Shown here: in pieces, positions 44,489 through 53,032 of the stretch
How positions within the stretch are numbered: position 1 is the first letter of the stretch
How the letters are laid out: each line of letters begins with the position of its first letter
Source: an uncultured bacterium
GTDB taxonomy: Bacteria; Bacillota; Clostridia; Lachnospirales; Lachnospiraceae
Length of the DNA: 64,000 nucleotides
Assembly: GCA_947381965.1 (NCBI GenBank)
Contig: CANCXX010000017.1
Location: 19,436-83,435, forward strand
Direction of reading: 5' to 3'
The notes under the pieces: model-generated
Told to the model about the DNA's origin: nothing
The model's database searches: none
Seen by the model: only the letters and a program-made list of their open reading frames with translations
Translations under genes and position numbers: made by a program

Positions 44489-45999
44489 GCAGGGAAAAGA
44501 TAGTGGTATATGGAACAGGTATAGATGGAGAAAGGTTTTATTATAAATACAGGGAAACTTATGAAATTGTATTTTATGTTGATAAAACAGGCAACAGAAA
44601 GTTTCATGGACTGCAGGTGTACGCGCTAAGTGAGGTGATGGAAAAAATAAAAAAATATTTCATAGTAGTTGCAACTGACAGAACAGAATATAACGAGCTC
44701 AAAAAGCAATGGAGTGGAGAAACTTTTTCTGAATTTAAAAACTATGTGTGGATGCAGGATTTAGGTAAGAAAATTGCCATACTTTATGGAAACTGTCATA
44801 TGGATGTGCTGGAAAAATATCTTATAAATAATCCGTATTTTTATTCTGAATATATAATAAAAAGGAAGCTTGTAAATTATACGTTAGTAAATGAACCTTC
44901 TGACGAAGAAATGTCAGTATGCGACTTGTTATTGTGTCAGGACATACGTGAAGGGAATGAACTTGGCGTCCTTTCTGCCGATGAACTGATCAAAAAAACT
45001 TCTCCTAAATGTATTAGCATAAAAATTGTAAACTTGCATGGATATAATTTATTTTTTCCCCAAATGGACAGAAAATTAAATAATATAACAGGTAAGAGGA
45101 ATTATCTGGTACATAAACATATGAACCATAATGCTATAAACATTTCTGCTGACAGTGATAAATATAAGCAAATATCACTTTTAGTCAAACAGATTTGTAC
45201 TTTGGATTATAGAATAGAAAACTTATCGCAACAGGGTGCTTCTGTGGAAGATATAGTGGATGAAATTCAAAATGGCGCTCCTTACAGTAAAGAAGATATT
45301 TTACATATTTTTAATAGTGGGATGGAAAGAATAAAGGAACGGGAGAAGCGCTGTGATATTAAAATTTCTGATTATATTGAAAATAATTATAGAAGTAAGC
45401 AGCTTTTTTACGATCCTAATCATCCAACAGAAGAGCTTTTGGCGGAAGTTGGGCGTAGAGTTTTGCTGTTGCTTCATATGGAATGTTATGAAATAAATCC
45501 TCTTCCCAAAATGATAAATGCAAGGGAAAATTTTATTTATGGATGTGTGAAAAAGGCATTGGGAATTGAATATGATATGAAATTTATAAGATTTGGATGT
45601 GTAAACAGTTCTTTGTCAAATAAGGCGATTGAACTGGAGACATTTGTCAGTGATTATATTACTTGGTTTACAGGAGGAAAAGATAAGGTACATTTGGAGT
45701 ATGATAATATAATAGGATATGGTGTTGGACAATATTATGAGGAAATTAAGAGCGTTTTTAGGGAAAAGGTAAAAATAAATTATTTGTGTGATGCGAGATG
45801 GAGAGAAGGCGGTGGGGAGTATGATGGAATAGAGATTATTCCGACTGAAAAAATAAGAGATTTATCAAATGCTCTGGTAATAATTTTTTCGGGAAATCCC
45901 CAGAATTTTGCGTCCATATGCAGTATATGTAACGATTTGCAAGTGGACTATGTACATGCAGATATGCTTTTGGAGTCGGTAGTTCTGCCGCAGGGGTAA
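44485..45999 (+). CDS. WcbI-like polysaccharide enzyme flanked by two Rossmann-like modules
   Basis: A 504-residue three-part protein. Residues 1-95 are a recurrent module (KIVVYGTGIDGERFYYKY). Residues about 97-390 resemble WcbI-type capsule proteins (IAILYGNCHMDVLEKYL; then LFYDPNHPTEELLAE near 310), a fold related to SGNH-like acyltransferases and esterases. From about residue 405 comes a second module (IIGYGVGQYYEEIKSV, YLCDARW, IIFSGNPQN). This second copy is much closer to the N-terminal module of the acyltransferase at 51349 than to the first copy, which points to exchange of modules inside the island. Possible role: acylation or sulfation-like modification of a glycan. Confidence 0.7.
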   Translation: MSREKIVVYGTGIDGERFYYKYRETYEIVFYVDKTGNRKFHGLQVYALSEVMEKIKKYFIVVATDRTEYNELKKQWSGETFSEFKNYVWMQDLGKKIAILYGNCHMDVLEKYLINNPYFYSEYIIKRKLVNYTLVNEPSDEEMSVCDLLLCQDIREGNELGVLSADELIKKTSPKCISIKIVNLHGYNLFFPQMDRKLNNITGKRNYLVHKHMNHNAINISADSDKYKQISLLVKQICTLDYRIENLSQQGASVEDIVDEIQNGAPYSKEDILHIFNSGMERIKEREKRCDIKISDYIENNYRSKQLFYDPNHPTEELLAEVGRRVLLLLHMECYEINPLPKMINARENFIYGCVKKALGIEYDMKFIRFGCVNSSLSNKAIELETFVSDYITWFTGGKDKVHLEYDNIIGYGVGQYYEEIKSVFREKVKINYLCDARWREGGGEYDGIEIIPTEKIRDLSNALVIIFSGNPQNFASICSICNDLQVDYVHADMLLESVVLPQG

Positions 46000-46027
46000 C
46001 GCTTGTACACTTAAAATGAGGAATGGT

Positions 46028-48346
46028 ATGGTAAGTTTTGATATTTTTGATACTTTGATTACAAGAACGACTGCTAATCCGTGCGGAATATTTGCAATTA
46101 TGCAGCATGTATTGAATACGGATGAATCATATAGAGATATTTCAGCCCACATACGTGCAAATTTTTATACACTTCGAATTCATGCTGAAGAGCTTGCACG
46201 CTACAATAATATGGCAAAGGGAGAAGAAGAAGTAACCTTAAAAGAGATATATAAGGCGCTTGCCATGTCAGGAGGGCTTACAGCAGAAGTAACTGAAAGA
46301 CTGTTGTTGTTGGAGTGTAGAATAGAACAGGAAAATATCCTTCCAATTAAAAGAAATATAGATCTGCTTAAAGAAAAAATTAAATCAAAGGAACGGGTAG
46401 TGTTGATTTCGGATATGTACCTGCCATTAAATGTGATAACTGGTATACTGGAAAGTATTGATGATATATTTAAAAATATTACTGTCTATGTTTCATCTGA
46501 ATTGAGGGTAAGAAAAACATCTGGAGAAATTTACAAAAAGATTAAAGAAATTGAAAACATCGAATATTTTCAATGGACACACTATGGTAATGACTTGCAA
46601 CAGGATGTTATAAAAGCAGAAATGCTTGGAATTCGTGCAATTCATTTGAAATGGCAGGGGCTGACCTGCTATGAGGAGAAGTTTACAGAAGTTTTTTCTT
46701 CAAATGTAAGCTTTCAATTAATGGCTGGATTAGCCAGATATGCAAGGGAGGCAGCAGGGAATGAAGTCTCATACCAGATTGGAGCATCAATCTGTGGTCC
46801 ATTATTATATGAATATGCAGACTGGATAATAAGGGAAAGTGTAAGAAAAGGAATAAAACGTTTATATTTTATTGCACGTGATGGGTATTTAGTAAAAGTG
46901 GCTGCTGATAAAATAATTACGGCTGGAAGAATGGATATTGAGACAAAGTATATTTATGGGTCCCGAAAAGCATGGAGAATGTGTTCTTTGACTTTTGAGG
47001 ATTTTAATCTTGTTCAGATGCTGCGGTGGTCGTATGTTCATAAAATTCAAACGCCAAAAGATCTGGCTGATGTTCTTGAAATAGATTATGGGAAGATTTT
47101 GCCATTTTTGCCCCATGCCTGTAAGAATGAAAATACAGAATTATCGCAGCAGGCTCTGCATATACTTGCGCAAAGGCTGGAGCAGAATTTGGAGTTTAGA
47201 AAGATATTTCTGCAAAATCAAAAGGAAAAGAGAAAGCTTGCATGTAAGTATATTCAACAGGAAGTAGATATTTCTGATGAAAATTTTGCGTTTGTTGATG
47301 TGTCGGGAGGTGGCTTGACGCAGGGGTGCTTAAGAAGAATTATGTCTGATTTTTATAAAAAACCTATTCAGACATTTTTCTTTAAACTGGATAGAGTTGA
47401 TCTTGTCAAAAATTGTATTTTCTATGTATTTTTTCCAAGTGCAATAAAAAATAATCTGGTGATAGAAATGATATGCAGAGCGCCTCATGGACAGACGATA
47501 GGATATACAAGTGAGAATGGAAGGATTATACCATCCCTGGATTACTTTGAAAACAAAAAGCTGATGGAGCAGGGATTTGTTCAGATGCAGTTGGGAATGG
47601 AAAAATATGTAGAGTACATGCTTATGGCTGGCAGTTACAGGAATTTACAGGATTCGCTTGGCATAGTAGAAAAATATTTGATTTATGTTGCCGAAACGCC
47701 AGATAAGGATGTTTTAGAGTATTTTGCCAGCTTTCCTAATAATGAAAGCGGAAGAGAGCATGAGGTAACAGAATATGCTCCTAAGCTAAGTAAAGAAGAT
47801 ATTTTAAACATATTTGTAAGAAGAATGCCAGGAGAACACATAAGCAGCTGCTACACAGGTACAGACATTGAGTACTCTGTTTTAAGATGTAGTGAAGAAG
47901 AAAGAACGCTTATTGACAGGTGTAAAAGAGAATTTAATGCTGGATGGGCAAAGCATGAGCGTGCGGAAAAAATTCGAACGGAAAATATTGAAATACAAAA
48001 ATATGGAAAGGCAGCATATTATCCATGTGAATTGCTGGAGAAGGACATTATTTTGTATGGAGCAGGTAAGTTGGGAAAGCGTTTGTATAAAAAAATACTG
48101 GACACAGGAAAAAGTAGCATTGTCAGATGGGTTGATAAAAATGCAGGGAACGCTTCCTGTCCTGATAATGTGGAGACACCAGATTTGCTTATGGAAACCC
48201 AATATGATCAAATAGTAATTGCAGTAATAAATCTTGATATGGCGGAACAGATAAGACAAGAACTGGTAAAATTGGGAATATCAGAAGAAGTGATATTCTG
48301 GGTACAGGCGTATGGAAAAAAATATGTAAAAATAAAGTGGGAGTGA
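46028..48346 (+). CDS. HAD-family protein with C-terminal Rossmann-like module
   Basis: About 772 residues. The N-terminal 220 are a HAD hydrolase with VSFDIFDTLITRT (the nucleophile-acid pair DxFDT), LISDMYLP (motif II) and YGNDLQQDVIKAEMLGI (motif IV). Residues about 225-660 are a conserved but uncharacterised region (CGPLLYEYADWIIRES, FIARDGYLVKVAADK, FVDVSGGGLTQG). Residues about 670-770 are the recurrent module (IILYGAGKLGKRLYKKI, WVDKNAG, IVIAVINLD). Proteins of this layout occur in glycan clusters and may be sugar phosphatases. The start at 46028 has GAGGA 5 bases upstream; ATG 46016 lies 12 bases earlier without a good site. Confidence 0.75.
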   Translation: MVSFDIFDTLITRTTANPCGIFAIMQHVLNTDESYRDISAHIRANFYTLRIHAEELARYNNMAKGEEEVTLKEIYKALAMSGGLTAEVTERLLLLECRIEQENILPIKRNIDLLKEKIKSKERVVLISDMYLPLNVITGILESIDDIFKNITVYVSSELRVRKTSGEIYKKIKEIENIEYFQWTHYGNDLQQDVIKAEMLGIRAIHLKWQGLTCYEEKFTEVFSSNVSFQLMAGLARYAREAAGNEVSYQIGASICGPLLYEYADWIIRESVRKGIKRLYFIARDGYLVKVAADKIITAGRMDIETKYIYGSRKAWRMCSLTFEDFNLVQMLRWSYVHKIQTPKDLADVLEIDYGKILPFLPHACKNENTELSQQALHILAQRLEQNLEFRKIFLQNQKEKRKLACKYIQQEVDISDENFAFVDVSGGGLTQGCLRRIMSDFYKKPIQTFFFKLDRVDLVKNCIFYVFFPSAIKNNLVIEMICRAPHGQTIGYTSENGRIIPSLDYFENKKLMEQGFVQMQLGMEKYVEYMLMAGSYRNLQDSLGIVEKYLIYVAETPDKDVLEYFASFPNNESGREHEVTEYAPKLSKEDILNIFVRRMPGEHISSCYTGTDIEYSVLRCSEEERTLIDRCKREFNAGWAKHERAEKIRTENIEIQKYGKAAYYPCELLEKDIILYGAGKLGKRLYKKILDTGKSSIVRWVDKNAGNASCPDNVETPDLLMETQYDQIVIAVINLDMAEQIRQELVKLGISEEVIFWVQAYGKKYVKIKWE

Positions 48347-48418
48347 GACGAGATAAGTTGGAAAACTCACTATTGATGCAGTACCGCAAGCCTTGCTTGC
48401 GATATGTGGGGTATAAGT

Positions 48419-51292
48419 ATGGCAGTTTTACATAAAGAATATTTTGATGGAAAATCATTATCTCCATCTGCAATAGATCAGACAATTTTGGACTACATGG
48501 AAACTTCCTGTAAGGAATATTATGATGAAGAGATTTCTGATGACGGACGCTTTCAAGTGTGGATGCAGCTATCCAGTTTAAGGACAGGATTATTTAGCTG
48601 GTATGATTTTAGGAAGAATGCAGAGGTACTGGAAATTGGCGCTGGCTTTGGTGCGCTGACAGGAATTTTGTGCGAAAAATGTGGTCATGTGTGGGCTACG
48701 GAGAAGCTATGGCATCGGGCAGCGGCAATTGCGAGCCGTTGGGAAAAGAAAAAAAATTTGGATGTTTATGCTGGAGAATGGTCAAAGATGAACTTCGGAA
48801 GAAAGTTTGATTATGTCATTTTGACAGGCATTCTGGAAAAGGCCTGTAATGGTGTGGCAGATAGGAGACAATATATAGATTATATAAAGAATGTATTAAA
48901 GTTATTAAAGAAAGATGGTATTTTGCTTGTTGCAGTGGAAAACCGTCTGGGACTTAAATATTTTTGCGGAGCGAAAGGAACTTATAGCAGGAAAGCCTTT
49001 GAAGGAATCAATGGCTATCCGAATGGGGGACGGGGATATACCTTTAGCAGACAAGAGCTTAACAATATTATAAAAGAAGCCGGATTTTCCCAACTTAAAT
49101 TTTATTATCCCCTGCCGGATTATAAACTGCCACAGATGATTTATACAGATGAATATTTGCCGGAAAGGAATTTAAAGGAACGTCTGATCCCCTATTATAC
49201 AGATAAAAACTCTCTGATTGTTATGGAAATTGATTTGTATGATGATGTAATAGAAAATGGTGCATTTCCTTTTTTTGCTAATTCATTTTTGGCGGAATGC
49301 GGAAAAGAGGAAGACATGAACACAGCAGTATATGCCGCGGTGTCAACTGACAGAGGAATGGAAAGAGGGTGTGCGACAGTCATCTATCAGGAAAATAAGG
49401 TTTGTAAGAGGGCGTTATTTAGGGAAGGAATTAAAAATCTTAAATTAATGTGCCATAATCTGGAGGACTTAAAAACACACAAAATACCAGTGGTAGATTA
49501 TCAGTGGAATGGAACAGATATATCTATGCCGTATGTGCCTTATCCTATGTTGTCAAATTATTTAAAATTGCTTATAGCAGCAGATACAGAACGATTTATA
49601 AAAATTCTGGACCAGCTCTATGCACTTATTCTGCATTCATCAAATCAGATACATGGCAGAAATAAATTGGCAGAGTGGTTGTGTGAACAGTCAGAAAATG
49701 AAGAAGAAAAGGAAATTATCAGAATGCTGGATTGGGGACCTGTTTTGGAGAAGGTTTATATTGAGCTGATTCCGTTAAATTGTTTTTATGATCCGGAAAA
49801 GGGAGCATTTCTATTTTTTGACCAGGAGTTTGTTAGGGAAGAATATCCAGCCAAGTACACGTTATTCCGTGCAATTCACTATATTTACTGCTTTACCCCT
49901 AACGCGGGAAAATATCTTTCTCAGAAGAAGCTTTATGAGAGATATGGGATGGAGAGACTGTGGAATTATTTTGTAAAGGAAGAACATCGGTTTCTGGACG
50001 AGATTAGAAATCATAGAAAGTATGGTCAGTTTTACCTATGGGCAGGGATAGATAAAAAAGCCGTTTATAAAAACGCAGATAAGCTACAGTCAGAAGAGGA
50101 GAGGATTGCTGAATATAAGATTTCTGACAAGATGAAGAGAACTTGGAAGGTAGAGCTGGCTATGTTGGATGAAGTGGAGAGAATCTGCCGAAAATATAAG
50201 CTTACTTATTTTCTTGTCCATGGAAGTCTTTTGGGGGCACTGCGTCATAAAGGCTTTATTCCCTGGGATGATGATTTGGATATTGCTATGCCGAGAAAGG
50301 ATTATGACCAGTTTCTTCAGATTGCAGAGAGTGAATTAAAAGAGCCATTATCGCTGCATACTCCCAAAACAGAAGAGGATATGTTCTGGGGGGGATATGC
50401 GAGGATGCGCAATGGCATTACCACAGGGATGGAAGTCAGGTTTTTGGGACGTAAAGGAAATCTGGGAATCTGGATTGATATTCTGCCATTGGATATTTGC
50501 CCAATGGATGAGAGCAAATTTGAAAAGAAACAGAGGAGAATCCGTCATTGCCATCGGTTGATTAATGCAAAAATTAATAAAAAGACCCCTGTAAAAATTG
50601 GAGATATAAAAAAGATTAATTGGAACTGCTATAAGCTGATGGCGAAGTTTTATAGTCATGAAAAAATTTGTCACATGCTGGATGATGCAATGCAGATGTA
50701 TGATGGGGAAGATTCTGAAGACGTAGCTTTTTTTACCAGTTCTTATGGACATAGAAGGTTGTCTGCCAAGGACTTTATGGGAACAAAGCTGCTGGAATTT
50801 GAGCATCGAAAGGTGCCTGTACCTGCAGGATATGAAAACTATTTATTTATGACAATGGGAAAAGATTATTTAAAATATCCACCGGAGGAAGAACGAAAAC
50901 CAAAGCATAAGGGAATTTTTGACCCGGAGAGAACATATAAGGAGTATACAGACATCTTATGTGGAAAGTTTGATAATGTGAAAGGAAAACAAATTATACT
51001 TTTTGGCTCTGGAAAAATGTTTGAAGACTATATGCAGAAATTTGGCAGAAAATACCGTCCTTCGTTTCTGGTTGATAATGATGAAACTAAATGGGGAAGA
51101 CAAAGGATGGGAATTGATATCAAAAAACCGGAAGCCATTTTTGATGTTTCAGAAGATAATCGGAGATTGATTATCTGTAGCTTCTATTATAGGGAGATTA
51201 TTCAACAGCTTGAGCAGCTGGGAATACATGAATATAAAGTTTATGTCCAGAGGATTGATTGGATTCTCAAAACGGAAGAAGAGAGAAAATAA
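48419..51292 (+). CDS. Methyltransferase-LicD-Rossmann multidomain protein
   Basis: The largest protein in the window, 957 residues. Residues about 20-290 are a SAM methyltransferase (VLEIGAGFGALTGILCEKCG near 70, VAVENRLGLKYF near 175). Residues about 300-560 are a region with kinase-like hints (FFDQEFVREEYP) that I cannot identify. Residues about 580-830 are a LicD domain (GSLLGALRHKGFIPWDDD near 602, IDILPLD near 687). The last 100 residues are the recurrent module (IILFGSGKMFEDYMQKF, FLVDNDETKWG). It probably both methylates and adds a CDP-linked group to the same glycan. Start ATG 48419 follows TGGGGT; ATG 48404 is possible. Confidence 0.8.
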   Translation: MAVLHKEYFDGKSLSPSAIDQTILDYMETSCKEYYDEEISDDGRFQVWMQLSSLRTGLFSWYDFRKNAEVLEIGAGFGALTGILCEKCGHVWATEKLWHRAAAIASRWEKKKNLDVYAGEWSKMNFGRKFDYVILTGILEKACNGVADRRQYIDYIKNVLKLLKKDGILLVAVENRLGLKYFCGAKGTYSRKAFEGINGYPNGGRGYTFSRQELNNIIKEAGFSQLKFYYPLPDYKLPQMIYTDEYLPERNLKERLIPYYTDKNSLIVMEIDLYDDVIENGAFPFFANSFLAECGKEEDMNTAVYAAVSTDRGMERGCATVIYQENKVCKRALFREGIKNLKLMCHNLEDLKTHKIPVVDYQWNGTDISMPYVPYPMLSNYLKLLIAADTERFIKILDQLYALILHSSNQIHGRNKLAEWLCEQSENEEEKEIIRMLDWGPVLEKVYIELIPLNCFYDPEKGAFLFFDQEFVREEYPAKYTLFRAIHYIYCFTPNAGKYLSQKKLYERYGMERLWNYFVKEEHRFLDEIRNHRKYGQFYLWAGIDKKAVYKNADKLQSEEERIAEYKISDKMKRTWKVELAMLDEVERICRKYKLTYFLVHGSLLGALRHKGFIPWDDDLDIAMPRKDYDQFLQIAESELKEPLSLHTPKTEEDMFWGGYARMRNGITTGMEVRFLGRKGNLGIWIDILPLDICPMDESKFEKKQRRIRHCHRLINAKINKKTPVKIGDIKKINWNCYKLMAKFYSHEKICHMLDDAMQMYDGEDSEDVAFFTSSYGHRRLSAKDFMGTKLLEFEHRKVPVPAGYENYLFMTMGKDYLKYPPEEERKPKHKGIFDPERTYKEYTDILCGKFDNVKGKQIILFGSGKMFEDYMQKFGRKYRPSFLVDNDETKWGRQRMGIDIKKPEAIFDVSEDNRRLIICSFYYREIIQQLEQLGIHEYKVYVQRIDWILKTEEERK

Positions 51293-51348
51293 ATTATAAG
51301 TGGTTACTTTCAGAAAAAATTATCTGGAGGCAGGAAAGGTGAAGAAAA

Positions 51349-52260
51349 ATGGAGTTATCCAGGTATCAATACATAGTAGGATATGGAATCGGACAATATT
51401 ATGATTATATAAAAACAAAAATTTCATCAGAAATTCATTTGGATTATCTGTGTGATATGAAATGGAAGCAGATAGGAAGGGAGTATGATGGCGTAGAGGT
51501 GATATCACCAGATAAATTGAGGACACTGGAAAATGTATTTGTTATCATTTTTTCTGGTAATCCGAGAAATTATCAGTCAATAAGCAATATGATGAAAACA
51601 ATAAATCTTCCTTTCGCTCATATTAATCAGATAATCCGGTTAGAGTATTCTATTTCAGGGAAAAGATTGAAAGAAACAGGGAAGAGTGTTTATTGCGACA
51701 GCAATGGAAACAGAATTGAATTTGCCAGGGACATTGAGGATACGGTAGAAATAAATTTTCAGGGGGAAAATAACCTGATTAAAATAGGGAAAGGTGTAAG
51801 TGTGGGAAGACTGAGCATCTACTGTGGAAACTCGTCCATATGCAGTATTGGTGAAGGAACGATAATTGAGGGGGCAACAATTTATGCGACAAATGGAGAG
51901 GTAATAATCGGAAAGGATTGTCTGTTTTCTCATCAGGTTGTTATAAGAAATCATGATTCCCATCATATTTTTGACCGAAATACAGGCAGAAGAATAAATG
52001 GATCGGGAAATATAAACATTGGAAATCATGTATGGATGGGATACGGGGCAACCGTACTTGGAAATGCCGCAATTGGAGATAACAGCATAGTAGGAACAAT
52101 GGCTGTCACATCATCATCCTTTCCAAGGGAAGTAGTTGTGGCAGGAAATCCAGCAAGAATTATTAGGAAAAATGTATGCTGGTCAAAAGATAATACAAAT
52201 TTCTATGACAGGAAATCTTTAGATGCGTGTCTGGCACAAGAAGCATATCAATATTTTTAG
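51349..52260 (+). CDS. Hexapeptide-repeat acyltransferase with N-terminal Rossmann-like module
   Basis: A 303-residue protein. Residues 1-95 are a recurrent module (YIVGYGIGQYYDYIKTKI, YLCDMKW, VIIFSGNPRN). Residues about 125-290 are a left-handed beta helix acyltransferase: IGKGVSVGRLSIY, VIIGKDCLFSHQVVIRNHD, IGNHVWMGYGATVLGNAAIG and VVAGNPARIIRKN, with NHDSHH as probable catalytic His region. The same module-plus-LbH order occurs in PglD-type acetyltransferases, where the module binds the UDP-sugar acceptor, but the helix here is of the CatB/WbbJ type. Likely O- or N-acetylation of a glycan sugar. Confidence 0.82.
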   Translation: MELSRYQYIVGYGIGQYYDYIKTKISSEIHLDYLCDMKWKQIGREYDGVEVISPDKLRTLENVFVIIFSGNPRNYQSISNMMKTINLPFAHINQIIRLEYSISGKRLKETGKSVYCDSNGNRIEFARDIEDTVEINFQGENNLIKIGKGVSVGRLSIYCGNSSICSIGEGTIIEGATIYATNGEVIIGKDCLFSHQVVIRNHDSHHIFDRNTGRRINGSGNINIGNHVWMGYGATVLGNAAIGDNSIVGTMAVTSSSFPREVVVAGNPARIIRKNVCWSKDNTNFYDRKSLDACLAQEAYQYF

Positions 52261-52302
52261 ATACATAAAACCTTTTATCAAGAGATAAGGAGTATGTGAG
52301 AA

Positions 52303-53019
52303 ATGCAGTCAAAGAAATACAAAAAAGGATATGTTCCGGGGGTATATGATTTATTTCATGTTGGGCACCTGAATTTAATACATGGAGCAAAAGCGCAAAG
52401 CGAATACTTATTGGCAGGTGTCCTGTCAGATGAATTAGTGGTGCATTTTAAGGGGAAAAAACCATACATTCCATTTGAAGAGAGAATAGCGATTGTAGAA
52501 GCGCTTAGAGAAGTAAATGAGGTCGTAAGGGTGGACTTTTCCAATACAGTCAAAATGGATGCGTGGAAATTATATCATTTTGATGCCTACTTTTCCGGAG
52601 ATGATCATGGCAATGAGTGGGACAAGGAGAAGAAAGCATTGCAGAAAGTTGGTTCAGATATTGTGTTCCTTCCTTACACCAAAAGTACAAGCTCAACTAT
52701 GATCAAGGAGAAAATACAGAAAGAAAACAAAAGAAAACGGCTTTATTTATTTGGAGCAGGGCGAGTTGGACAAAGGATACGAAAGGATTTGGAAATAAGT
52801 ACTGAGAAGAATAAATGGGAGGTTGTAGGTTTTCTGGATAACTCCCCCCAAAAGCATTTGACCCGTGTTTTGGGGGTTCCAGTATATAAACCGGAGGATT
52901 TAAAGACTTTGGAAGCAGAAGGGGATTTTGCTATTTTTATTACAATGAAGGATGAAAATGCCCCTATAGAGCAAATACAAATGCTTGGGGTTGGGGACAA
53001 TGTAATAAACCGAGTTTAA
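52303..53019 (+). CDS. TagD-like cytidylyltransferase with C-terminal Rossmann-like module
   Basis: A 238-residue protein. Residues 1-140 are a cytidylyltransferase (GVYDLFHVGHLN at 12-23, YTKSTSSTMIKEKI near 125), similar to the stand-alone gene at 29392. Residues about 145-238 are the recurrent module (LYLFGAGRVGQRIRKDL, GFLDNSPQK, FAIFITMKD). It is the third CDP-forming module of the island, each with a different partner domain. Last plus-strand gene; the convergent glycosyltransferase gene ends 13 bases away and no terminator is seen between them. Confidence 0.86.
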   Translation: MQSKKYKKGYVPGVYDLFHVGHLNLIHGAKAQSEYLLAGVLSDELVVHFKGKKPYIPFEERIAIVEALREVNEVVRVDFSNTVKMDAWKLYHFDAYFSGDDHGNEWDKEKKALQKVGSDIVFLPYTKSTSSTMIKEKIQKENKRKRLYLFGAGRVGQRIRKDLEISTEKNKWEVVGFLDNSPQKHLTRVLGVPVYKPEDLKTLEAEGDFAIFITMKDENAPIEQIQMLGVGDNVINRV

Positions 53020-53032
53020 AGCTTATTTAAAA

